Notes under the pieces: generated by a model | Told to the model about the DNA's origin: nothing | Seen by the model: the letters and a program-made list of their open reading frames with translations, nothing else | Databases searched by the model: none | Shown: piece after piece, positions 1 through 5,498 of the stretch | How positions within the stretch are numbered: the stretch's first letter is position 1 | How the letters are laid out: every line of letters starts with the position of its first letter | Assembly (NCBI GenBank): GCA_018830685.1 | Contig: JAHJRR010000060.1 | Span: 1-7,799, forward strand | Length of the DNA: 7,799 bases | Source: Nanobdellota archaeon | GTDB lineage: Archaea; Nanobdellota; Nanobdellia; Pacearchaeales; GW2011-AR1 | Direction: 5' to 3' | Position numbers and translations under genes: made by a program

Positions 1-138
1 ATAATCTCCCTTGTCGATTTTGGCATATAATGCTGTAGCGCTCAGTTCCTTCAAATCACCGACGACAAAATAAACCGTCTGCTGTCTATCCTCAGAAACT
101 CTTGGTTGATACATCTCCATCATGTTTTCTAATTGCAT
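1..138 (-). CDS. Small hypothetical protein, partial (paralogue of the 105-aa protein at 549-866)
   Basis: The reading frame runs from ATG at 138-136 off the left edge of the window, giving 46 codons with no stop. I do not recognise a function. The start is well supported: a strong AGGAGGT-type ribosome-binding site lies just upstream, inside a 30-bp sequence repeated exactly before the 105-aa gene at 549-866. The two proteins share the beginning MQLE, then EMYQP, then an L-x-S-A-[ST]-ALY block, so they are paralogues. It begins MQLENMMEMYQP and contains TVYFVVGDL, which suggests a beta strand after a Met/Gln-rich head. No signal peptide or membrane segment is visible. It lies downstream of the 108-aa gene, beyond a T-rich tract, so it may be a separate transcript or a read-through member of the same cluster. 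Confidence 0.75.
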   Translation of the reverse strand, partial: MQLENMMEMYQPRVSEDRQQTVYFVVGDLKELSATALYAKIDKGDY

Positions 139-162
139 TTTTTCTACCTCCTTGCATTTGCA
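133..162 (-). repeat. 30-bp direct repeat, copy 1 (leader, RBS and first codons)
   Basis: This 30-bp block is identical to positions 861-890. On the minus strand it contains TGCAAATGCA, then AGGAGGT, an A-rich spacer and the first codons (ATGCAA) of the small gene. The identity stops abruptly on both sides. The TGCA-AA-TGCA core is a small inverted repeat directly upstream of the Shine-Dalgarno sequence. It could be an operator, a translational control element, or simply the remnant of a recent duplication of the gene module. Confidence 0.85.
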
Positions 163-188
163 TAAACTTTAAAGATTAAATAATTTGT

Positions 189-210
189 GGAAGAAAAAAA
201 GAAAAAATAA
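189..210 (-). terminator. Oligo-T terminator after the 108-aa gene
   Basis: Read on the minus strand, the segment just after the stop of the 108-aa gene has runs of six and seven T residues separated by a C, in an A+T-only setting. Archaeal transcription commonly ends at such oligo-T tracts without a hairpin. It would end the two-gene unit 866 to 218 and separate it from the next gene starting at 138. This is inferred from composition only. Confidence 0.5.
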
Positions 211-217
211 ATTTAAT

Positions 218-544
218 TTATTCTGGAAATTGGAAATATTTCTCAAAGATTTTTACAATTTCTTCTCTTGGAATAGAAGTATCAAATCTTACAGTAAAAA
301 AATCTTCTGATTCTTCTGCTGATAAATGAACCTTCAATTTTGGATTCAAATAGAGAAAAAGATACCCTCTTGGTTGTTCTAAAGTCATATCTATATCTGT
401 CCTTATGGATTCATCATCAAATCCAAATTCGACTAAGCAATCTACTATTGATTCCCAATGGCCTTCTTTTTCATTTATCTTGAAAGAATCAATCCTTCCT
501 TCTGGATAGCTTTCGCTTCCTAGTCCCAAAATCTTCGGCTTCAT
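218..544 (-). CDS. Hypothetical 108-aa acidic protein
   Basis: I do not recognise this protein. It is 108 residues, acidic, and apparently soluble and cytoplasmic, with no signal peptide or hydrophobic segment. It alternates predicted strands and helices: an N-terminal GLGSESYPEGRID segment, a helix around WESIVDCLVEFGF (about residues 30-42), strands at YLFLYL and KVHLSA, and a C-terminal helix REEIVKIFEKYFQF. The ATG at 544 lies 4 nt after the stop of the upstream 105-aa gene, so the two are almost certainly co-transcribed and probably translationally coupled; no strong Shine-Dalgarno sequence is seen. Its place between two paralogous small genes suggests a repeated two-gene module, with any second copy of this gene beyond the left edge. 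A role together with the 105-aa protein is likely but undefined. Confidence 0.7.
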   Translation of the reverse strand: MKPKILGLGSESYPEGRIDSFKINEKEGHWESIVDCLVEFGFDDESIRTDIDMTLEQPRGYLFLYLNPKLKVHLSAEESEDFFTVRFDTSIPREEIVKIFEKYFQFPE

Positions 545-548
545 CTTT

Positions 549-866
549 TTAAGATCTGCTTCCCTTATCTATATTCATCATCCTTCCAGAATTTGCAAAA
601 TTCGAATGTGTTTCTCCACCATTCTGGTAAGCTACATCGGTTTTGCCTGTTAAAGGGTTGTAATAAACTTTTACAGTATCATTTCCATTTAACTTTGGAA
701 TAACAGTCTCTAAAACTCCTCCTTTTTGGATGATTTTTTTAGATTCACTATACAAAGCACTAGCACTCATAGATTCAAGATTTACAATTGTGTAAGTCCT
801 TTCTCTCTCTTGAGTTCTTTGCATTTGCATTGGCTGATACATTTCTAAAGTTTGTTCAAGTTGCAT
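549..866 (-). CDS. Hypothetical 105-aa protein with Gln/Met-rich N-terminus
   Basis: Function not recognised. The first 20 residues are rich in Gln, Met and Glu (MQLEQTLEMYQPMQMQ), followed by RTYTIVNLESMSASALYSE (about 24-42). A compact segment around DTVKVYYNPLTGKTDVAY (about 63-80) looks like a beta hairpin. The tail is Gly/Asn/Ser-rich. No signal peptide, transmembrane helix or metal-binding motif is visible. The ATG at 866 is supported by a strong AGGAGGT site 5-6 nt upstream, within the 30-bp repeat. It is a paralogue of the truncated gene at 1-138: the beginnings align without gaps over MQLE..(L/M)EMYQP, and both have the ALY block. It lies about 50 bp downstream of the nucleotidyltransferase frame on the same strand, with the 108-aa gene 4 nt after it. 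Confidence 0.75.
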   Translation of the reverse strand: MQLEQTLEMYQPMQMQRTQERERTYTIVNLESMSASALYSESKKIIQKGGVLETVIPKLNGNDTVKVYYNPLTGKTDVAYQNGGETHSNFANSGRMMNIDKGSRS

Positions 867-890
867 TTTTTCTACCTCCTTGCATTTGCA
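861..890 (-). repeat. 30-bp direct repeat, copy 2 (leader, RBS and first codons)
   Basis: Exact second copy of the 133-162 block, again placed so that it supplies the AGGAGGT ribosome-binding site and the first two codons of a small gene. The perfect identity over non-coding as well as coding bases, while the downstream proteins have diverged, suggests either selection on the leader or gene conversion. Confidence 0.85.
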
Positions 891-915
891 GTGGTTTGTC
901 GTCCTCTGCTGACGC

Positions 916-1689
916 TCATTTTGAGTATGATAATAAAGATTCTTTAGTAAATAATCTTTTCCCTTCTTTTAAAGCTAAAGCGTTTGCTAAATAAGTTTGG
1001 GAATAAAATAGGGGGTTTTTCACCCTATCACATAATTCAAAATCGCCTTTTCCTAAATTTCTATAATTCTCCGATTTTTGAAGATTATATTTTATCACTT
1101 CTTCAGTTATTGATTGCTCTCTTAATCTTTGTTTTTGTTTTTCTAAATAATCTTTATCTCCAAAAACAAATTCTCCAGAGAATAGGGGATCTGTTACTCT
1201 TACATCAAAGTTTACTATACCATTTTTAAATCTATTAACATCGTGAATTCTTACGTCAATCCAATCTGAATGAAATGGTTTAATTTCATCTGAAACAAGA
1301 TAAATATCTACATCAGAAAATGGTGCTCTTGAACCAAACAAAACTCCTAATTTTATAGAATCTAATTGTTTTCCACACATATCCCTTAGCAATCCCTTAA
1401 TTCTCTCCGCCGTTGTTCTCCTCGCCAAACCAAGTTCATAAAACGTTGCCAAATTTCCGTATGCATTGTTAAAATTTATTGCAGAATCAACTGTTTCTCG
1501 TTCCTCCGGCGGAAAAGAATCATATCTCTTTCCAAATTGTTCCCCTATTCCAAACTCTCCCGATAATAAATATTCTGTCCAGATAGCGAATAACTCGTAA
1601 GTTCCTACGTGTTGTTTTTTGAATTGCTCTGTCCAATTGAGTTTGAGTTTTAAAGACGGGCATACACTTAGTCCTTTCAGGACAGATAG
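916..1689 (-). pseudogene. Nucleotidyltransferase-domain protein, 5'-truncated (likely C-terminal half of a split gene)
   Basis: An open frame of 257 codons runs from the stop at 1692-1690 to TGA at 918-916. The protein-like sequence starts near WTEQFKKQHVGTYELF (about 1640) and continues unbroken, but there is no ATG or GTG in frame; the first usual start is TTG at 1452, which would delete clearly coding sequence. The central block GVLFGSRAPFSDVDIYLV is the GS...SDxD signature of polymerase-beta-type nucleotidyltransferases: Gly-Ser plus two catalytic Asp in DVD. A later RVTDPLFSGEF block and helical C-terminus follow. The upstream YELFAIWTEYLL segment resembles the Glu-bearing helix of zinc proteases and would fit the HEYFGHG fragment at the right end of the window. 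An alternative is an ATG at 1663-1661, with AAAGGA 8 nt upstream, in another frame; removing one base from the TTTT at 1648-1651 would connect it. I favour a broken gene. Confidence 0.7.
1671..1683. repeat. Hairpin GTCCT-TTC-AGGAC
   Basis: A perfect 5-bp inverted repeat with a 3-nt loop, just inside the 5' end of the nucleotidyltransferase frame. On the minus strand it contains AAAGGA, which would be the ribosome-binding site of the ATG at 1663, so folding would hide it. Its CTGAAAG core is shared with the neighbouring hairpin at 1690-1708. It marks the suspected left boundary of the inserted segment. Confidence 0.5.
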
Positions 1690-1708
1690 TCAAAACTTTC
1701 AGTTTTGA
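1690..1708. repeat. Hairpin TCAAAACT-TTC-AGTTTTGA
   Basis: A perfect 8-bp inverted repeat with the same TTC loop as the hairpin at 1671-1683. It lies immediately upstream of the truncated nucleotidyltransferase frame and overlaps its in-frame stop (1692-1690). It could be part of a terminator for the regulator gene or an end structure of an inserted element. The sequence alone does not decide. Confidence 0.5.
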
Positions 1709-1780
1709 AATTTTATTTATAAATAATCTTTCCCCCAAGACAGACTCATAGGTTTTTTTATTCAAGAAAACATTTAGTTT

Positions 1781-1801
1781 AACAAAATCAAAGATTTTGT
1801 T
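1781..1801. repeat. Hairpin AACAAAATC-AAA-GATTTTGTT at the end of the regulator gene
   Basis: A perfect 9-bp inverted repeat with a 3-nt loop spanning the TGA stop of the Lrp-like gene. It is not followed by a T run on the minus strand, so it is not a classical intrinsic terminator, although it could protect the 3' end of the message. It is the third short hairpin within about 130 bp. Confidence 0.55.
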
Positions 1802-2786
1802 CAGGAAGAATTTTTTCCAAAAAATCATCCATATAATTATATTTTTGTTCATCAAAATAATCCAAATTTTCTACTTTTTGGATCAAATTAGAAAATTTAT
1901 TTAATAATTCTATTTGAAAATTTCTAAATTCTTGATTATTTTTTATAATTAATTCTAATGAAATCAATTGATCTGGATAATAAGTAGTGATCGTATTGAC
2001 AACAAGACAAGAACAGAGATAATTAATAAGTTTATTATAGTTTTCTTTATTGCAAATCTTAATTTTTAGAATTAATAACTTAGAAGTAAAACCTATTTTT
2101 TCAATATCAACATCAATAGTATAACCTCTAATGATTTTATTTTTTTCCATTTTTTTAATTGTTTTCTTTATAAATTCTCTTGAAAATTTTGTTTTTTCAG
2201 ATATTTCTACATATGAAAGTCGAGGATTTTTGTTTATTGTCTGAAGAATTTTTAATGCCTTTTTATCTAAAATGACATTTTCATTAATTTCAAACAACTT
2301 TGATGTTTTTCCAAGAGAACTATCGAAGATTCCATTATTTGTTTTTACTAAACTTGAAATAATATTTACCTTAATATCATCTATTTTTTCAATAAAATCT
2401 TTTAAAATTTCTTTTATGAAATTAGAAGAGGAAGGAATATTTTTTTCAAAAAAAGAAATTCTTATTGAAAATATGCCAACTAGTCTTTCTATATAAAAGA
2501 TTCTTTTTTCTTTTTTGAGGATCTCAATAAATTTTAATTCTTCTGATTTGTTTAAATTTGTTTTTATATATAAATCAAAAGAGATGAATCCCAATCTTGT
2601 TACATCAATTAGGGGATAAGCTTTTTCAATGATTTTGTCATACAAATTTTTCAATCGATATTGAGTAAATGATTTGGATCTATTTATCTCCTTAGACAAA
2701 TATTTCAAGGGCGTTTGAGAATCTATCATTAATTTGTTTAGCAGCATTTTATCATATTTGTCTAATCTTTGAATATTTGTATCCAT
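1788..2786 (-). CDS. Lrp/AsnC-family transcription regulator, tandem-duplicated (two wHTH-sensor units)
   Basis: A 332-aa predicted DNA-binding regulator made of two Lrp-like halves. Half one has a winged helix at about residues 8-58 (LDKYDKMLLNKLM...SFTQYRLKNLYD), followed by an alpha/beta ligand-sensing (RAM-like) region to about 150. Half two has a winged helix at about 173-222 (LDKKALKILQTINKNPRLSYVEIS...IIRGYTIDVD), then a second sensor-like region to about 310. Usual Lrp proteins are about 150 aa with one of each, so this is an intramolecular dimer. I chose the ATG at 2786 because homology begins just after it and a TATA-like box lies about 26 nt upstream, implying a leaderless message; an earlier ATG at 2876 would run through the promoters and into speD. 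It is divergent from the polyamine operon, 75 bp away, so it is the best candidate to control that operon and itself. Its effector is unknown; an amino acid, SAM or a polyamine is only a guess. Confidence 0.82.
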   Translation of the reverse strand: MDTNIQRLDKYDKMLLNKLMIDSQTPLKYLSKEINRSKSFTQYRLKNLYDKIIEKAYPLIDVTRLGFISFDLYIKTNLNKSEELKFIEILKKEKRIFYIERLVGIFSIRISFFEKNIPSSSNFIKEILKDFIEKIDDIKVNIISSLVKTNNGIFDSSLGKTSKLFEINENVILDKKALKILQTINKNPRLSYVEISEKTKFSREFIKKTIKKMEKNKIIRGYTIDVDIEKIGFTSKLLILKIKICNKENYNKLINYLCSCLVVNTITTYYPDQLISLELIIKNNQEFRNFQIELLNKFSNLIQKVENLDYFDEQKYNYMDDFLEKILPEQNL

Positions 2787-2807
2787 AGTAGTATAATAAA
2801 TTACAGA

Positions 2808-2815
2808 TATATAAA
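2808..2815 (-). promoter_or_regulatory. TATA box for the Lrp-like gene (leaderless)
   Basis: TTTATATA on the minus strand, with its centre about 26 nt from the ATG at 2786. In archaea transcription starts about 25 nt after the TATA box, so the transcript would begin at or next to the start codon. No Shine-Dalgarno sequence precedes this ATG, which agrees with a leaderless message. Confidence 0.6.
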
Positions 2816-2830
2816 TGTTTTGGGCATATA

Positions 2831-2839
2831 TTTTATAAA
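2831..2839 (+). promoter_or_regulatory. TATA box for the speD operon (leaderless)
   Basis: TTTTATAAA centred about 27 nt before the speD ATG at 2862, the archaeal spacing for a start at the first codon. There is no Shine-Dalgarno sequence in front of speD, whereas several internal genes have strong ones. The two TATA boxes are about 16 bp apart, so TBP/TFB binding on one side, or a repressor between them, would affect both directions. Confidence 0.65.
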
Positions 2840-2861
2840 GAACAAAATCATTTAATATCTT

Positions 2862-3212
2862 ATGGAAGGAATTCATATATTAGCAAATTTATATGGTTGT
2901 AAAAATAATGAGATTCTTCTAGATAAAATGTTGTTGGAAAAAGAGATTTATTCACTAATAAAAAAATCAGGATTGGAAATTGTTGGAAAATGTTTTTATA
3001 AGTTCAAAGGTGCAGGAGTAACTGGAATTTTTTTGATTTCAGAATCACATGTTTCAGTGCATACTTGGCCTGAAAAAGACAATTCTCTTAATTTAGACAT
3101 TTTTACTTGTAATGTTTCTGGAAATAATGAGGATAAAGCTAAAAAATTATTTGAAGATTTAAAAAAATTATTCTCTCCAAGCAAAATTAAATCAAAGATA
3201 GTGAGAAGATAA
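2862..3212 (+). CDS. speD: S-adenosylmethionine decarboxylase proenzyme, class 1B
   Basis: Predicted to decarboxylate SAM to give the aminopropyl donor used by the next gene, SpeE. It is 116 aa, a normal length for the small bacterial/archaeal form. It begins EGIHILANLYGC, matching the family's start (GxHhhxDhYGC). The processing and active-site block ISESHVSVHTWPE gives the self-cleavage site Glu61-Ser62, with Ser62 becoming the pyruvoyl group, and catalytic His67. DIFTC places the conserved Cys at 83, all in the same spacing as the Thermotoga maritima enzyme (63, 68, 83). One difference is GVTG where that enzyme has GVSG, so a processing Ser is Thr54 here. It is the first gene of the operon, leaderless, 1 nt before speE. 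Some SpeD relatives decarboxylate arginine or ornithine; the canonical motifs and the linked speE favour SAM. Confidence 0.93.
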   Translation: MEGIHILANLYGCKNNEILLDKMLLEKEIYSLIKKSGLEIVGKCFYKFKGAGVTGIFLISESHVSVHTWPEKDNSLNLDIFTCNVSGNNEDKAKKLFEDLKKLFSPSKIKSKIVRR

Positions 3213-3213
3213 A

Positions 3214-4116
3214 ATGAAAGAAATTAAAGAGTTTCATCAGCCAAGTTTTGGATTTTTCATCATTCCAAAACAAAAAATCTTAGAAAAGAAAACCAAATTT
3301 CAAAAATTAGAGCTATTTGAACACGATTTTTATGGAAAGGTGCTAAGATTAGATGGATACTTCCAAACATCTGAATTTGATGAGTTTCTTTATCATGAAT
3401 CTTTAGCCCAGTTTCCATTAATTGCACACCCAAATCCAAAAAAGATTTTGATAATTGGAGGCGGAGATGGAGGTTCATTAGAAGAAGTAACCAAACACAA
3501 GCATGTAGAGAATATTACTATGGTGGAATTAGACAAAGAGGTTGTTGAATTTTCAAAAAAATATCTAGATAAGATCAATAAAAATTCTTTTGAAGATAAA
3601 AGGGTAAATCTTATATTTGATGATGGCATTAAATTTCTAGAAAATACTAAAGAAAATTTTGATGTTATTATTTTAGATTTAACAGATCCCTCTGGAGAAT
3701 CTAGAAATTTATATACAAAAGAATTCTATGAATTAGTTTCAAAAAAACTAAATAAAAAGGGGATACTTTCTCTCCATACAGAAGCATATATTCATTACCC
3801 AGACATATTTAGCAGAATTATTTCAACATTAAAATCTGTATTCAAATTCGTTGGAAATCATTCTGTTTTTATTCCAATATATGGAACCTCTCTATCTTTT
3901 GGCTTATGTTCAAATGATATAAATTTTAAAGAGATTGACAAAGATACTTTGGAAAAAAGATTTCAAAATAGGACAATATCTGATTTAAAGTATTTAGATT
4001 CCAATATTTTCAAATCTGCATTAGTTGAGCCAAAATACATTAGGGATATAATGAAAACAGACACTAGGATTTCAACATTAGAAGATCCAATTGAGGAGGT
4101 AGAGGAGAATGAATAG
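3214..4116 (+). CDS. speE: Spermidine synthase-like aminopropyltransferase
   Basis: Predicted cytoplasmic enzyme transferring the aminopropyl group of decarboxylated SAM to putrescine or another amine. At 300 aa it is full length. It has an N-terminal beta domain (about 1-60, with YGKVLRLDG and YHESLAQFPL), then a Rossmann fold with the GGGDGG nucleotide motif at 82-87, an acidic MVELDKE segment (Glu105, Asp107), DDG at 136-138 and DLTDP at 155-159, whose Asp residues correspond to the catalytic pair. The family usually reads TDPxGPA; here it is TDPSGES, so the acceptor pocket may differ and the product need not be spermidine. YHES replaces the usual YHEM. The start is ATG 1 nt after the speD stop, with only a weak GAGAAG upstream, so coupling is likely. 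The 3' end overlaps the next gene by 8 nt and ends in an acidic tail (IEEVEENE) that doubles as that gene's ribosome-binding site. Confidence 0.93.
   Translation: MKEIKEFHQPSFGFFIIPKQKILEKKTKFQKLELFEHDFYGKVLRLDGYFQTSEFDEFLYHESLAQFPLIAHPNPKKILIIGGGDGGSLEEVTKHKHVENITMVELDKEVVEFSKKYLDKINKNSFEDKRVNLIFDDGIKFLENTKENFDVIILDLTDPSGESRNLYTKEFYELVSKKLNKKGILSLHTEAYIHYPDIFSRIISTLKSVFKFVGNHSVFIPIYGTSLSFGLCSNDINFKEIDKDTLEKRFQNRTISDLKYLDSNIFKSALVEPKYIRDIMKTDTRISTLEDPIEEVEENE
4093..4100 (+). promoter_or_regulatory. Strong internal ribosome-binding site for the second SpeD-family gene
   Basis: GAGGAGGT ends 8 nt before the ATG at 4109 and lies inside the last codons of speE. It is the strongest Shine-Dalgarno match in the operon, suggesting independent and high initiation for this short gene despite the 8-nt overlap. 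Confidence 0.7.
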
Positions 4117-4483
4117 AGATATTAACAAGTCAAACATGTGGGGAATGACAACTTCAATAGATTTGCATAGCTGTAATCCTGAGACAATTAGAAGTGCAGA
4201 AAAAATAAAAAAATTTGTTAAAGAATTAGTCGAATTAATTAATATGAAGGCATTTGGAGATACACAAGTTATTCACTTTGGAGAAGATGAAAAAGTTGCA
4301 GGTTTTTCAATGATTCAATTAATAGAGACTTCCTTAATTTCTGGACATTTTGCAAATCTTACTAATGATGTTTATCTGGATATATTTAGTTGCAAAACCT
4401 ATCATCCAGAAATTGTCGCTGAATTTGCTAAGAAATTTTTCGAAGCAAGGGATTATAATAAAAAAACAATATATAGAAAATGA
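4109..4483 (+). CDS. Divergent SpeD-family pyruvoyl decarboxylase-like protein
   Basis: A 124-aa relative of SAM decarboxylase, clearly different from the speD at the head of the operon. An N-terminal SIDLHSC segment matches the family's first strand. GFSMIQLIETSLISGHF carries the presumed processing site: Ser75, with His80 exactly five residues later and Ser67 eight before, as in canonical SpeD (63, 68, 55 in Thermotoga). YLDIFSCK gives Cys95. The residue before the cleavage Ser is Thr rather than Glu, and the HTWPE motif is absent. It is probably still a self-processing pyruvoyl enzyme, but the substrate is unclear; SpeD relatives acting on ornithine or arginine are known, which would supply the amine acceptor for SpeE. 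It overlaps speE by 8 nt and the next gene by an ATGA overlap, so it is an integral operon member. Confidence 0.82.
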   Translation: MNRDINKSNMWGMTTSIDLHSCNPETIRSAEKIKKFVKELVELINMKAFGDTQVIHFGEDEKVAGFSMIQLIETSLISGHFANLTNDVYLDIFSCKTYHPEIVAEFAKKFFEARDYNKKTIYRK

Positions 4484-5496
4484 CAGAGTTAAAACATACT
4501 TTAGATGATTTATGTACGAATTTATTAATTACTTCTACATGTAATGCTGGATGTTCTTGGTGCATTGCTAATGATTATATGAAAGAACAAAAATCTACAA
4601 AATATATGTCTGATAAAAATTTTCAAAGATTTTATGATATGCTTTCAAGAGATAAACTGGCACAAGTTAATATTTTAGGGGGAGAGCCTTCCCTTCATCC
4701 AAAAGCATTAGAATTTGGAAAAAGAATACATGAATTAGGAATTCCAGTGGGATTTAGCACAAATGGGTTATGGAATCCTGATTTTAGAGAAAAATTTGAA
4801 GGTCTTGATTATCCAATGGATTTTGAAGTAACTTTCCTTGGTTCTAAAGGATATAATCCTAAAAAAAGAGACCAAATTATGGAAACATTTGAACAGCTTA
4901 AAGGTCACTCTGTGAGTTTGGGATTGATTCTTACGAGTCCAAGCGATGATCATGAAGAACATTTAGATATCGCTGAGAAATATGGTTTCGATTTAAGGTG
5001 GGCGATAATGGAGCCAACTTATCAAACAGGACAAACAGAAGGATATAGGTCTCAAAATAGATTAATGGAAATTGGAAAACTAGCTACAAAAACTGTAAAA
5101 GAAGCAAATGAAAGAGGAATTGAAACATGGGCTGATTTAACAGTTCCTTATTGTGCAATAGAAAATAAAGATCGACATTTATTTCAAGGAGATAAAAATG
5201 ATATTCAATATAAATGTCCTCCTTTTTTTGACATTTCAACAAATCTAAAAATATGGAGATGTTTACCAATGGCTTCAAACGAAACACCCCTCTTAACAGA
5301 TTTTAATTCATTTAGGGAAGCTTATAATGCAGTCAACACAGTAAAGAAGTCTTATGTTTCTGAAGGAGTATTTCAAGAATGTGGTTCCTGTGATAATTTA
5401 GAAACTACTTGTTCAGGAGGTCCAGCAATAGCAAAAAAGTTAGATCAAGATGATTCAAAAACTAACCAAATTTTTCCAATCAGGAAAGGAGACTAA
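4480..5496 (+). CDS. Radical SAM enzyme with SPASM/twitch-like C-terminus
   Basis: A 338-aa predicted radical SAM enzyme. The CxxxCxxC motif that binds the SAM-cleaving 4Fe-4S cluster is Cys21, Cys25, Cys28 (STCNAGCSWC). GGEP at 67-70 binds the SAM amino group. The TIM-barrel core runs to about residue 220. The C-terminus has Cys225, Cys246, Cys261 and then Cys301-x2-Cys304-x6-Cys311, a layout like the auxiliary cluster region (SPASM or twitch) of peptide- and small-molecule-modifying members. The reaction is not evident. No precursor-peptide gene is seen nearby, so a small-molecule substrate, perhaps the polyamine product, or a protein substrate is plausible. Start ATG at 4480 is fixed by the ATGA overlap with the preceding gene; there is no clear Shine-Dalgarno sequence, so translation is probably coupled. 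It ends 2 nt before the next gene. Confidence 0.88.
   Translation: MTELKHTLDDLCTNLLITSTCNAGCSWCIANDYMKEQKSTKYMSDKNFQRFYDMLSRDKLAQVNILGGEPSLHPKALEFGKRIHELGIPVGFSTNGLWNPDFREKFEGLDYPMDFEVTFLGSKGYNPKKRDQIMETFEQLKGHSVSLGLILTSPSDDHEEHLDIAEKYGFDLRWAIMEPTYQTGQTEGYRSQNRLMEIGKLATKTVKEANERGIETWADLTVPYCAIENKDRHLFQGDKNDIQYKCPPFFDISTNLKIWRCLPMASNETPLLTDFNSFREAYNAVNTVKKSYVSEGVFQECGSCDNLETTCSGGPAIAKKLDQDDSKTNQIFPIRKGD
5486..5491 (+). promoter_or_regulatory. Internal ribosome-binding site AAGGAG for the kinase-fold gene
   Basis: AAGGAG lies 7 nt before the ATG at 5499, within the last codons of the radical SAM gene. It settles the start of the downstream gene. Confidence 0.65.
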
Positions 5497-5498
5497 AA

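Noticed and set aside
788..1229. Plus-strand open frames opposite the 105-aa gene and the nucleotidyltransferase
   Set aside because: Low-complexity hydrophobic translations antisense to convincing genes, with no ribosome-binding sites.
916..1452. Starting the nucleotidyltransferase gene at TTG 1452
   Set aside because: The same frame stays open and clearly protein-like for about 60 codons further upstream (YELFAIWTE and beyond), and no ribosome-binding site precedes this TTG.
1671..1801. Ends of an IS200/IS605-type element, because of the clustered hairpins
   Set aside because: No transposase or TnpB frame is present in the window, and hairpins this short are common in A+T-rich DNA.
1520..1855. 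A 111-codon minus-strand open frame overlapping the regulator end and nucleotidyltransferase start
   Set aside because: It shadows two better-supported frames; only its internal ATG at 1663 is of interest, as a possible start followed by a frameshift.
2787..2876. Extending the Lrp-like gene to an ATG at 2876
   Set aside because: The extra 30 residues would cross both TATA-like boxes and overlap speD; they look unlike the regulator family, and the ATG at 2786 fits a leaderless start.
3260..3629. Minus-strand open frames opposite speE
   Set aside because: Antisense shadows of a strongly supported gene; compositions do not look like real proteins.
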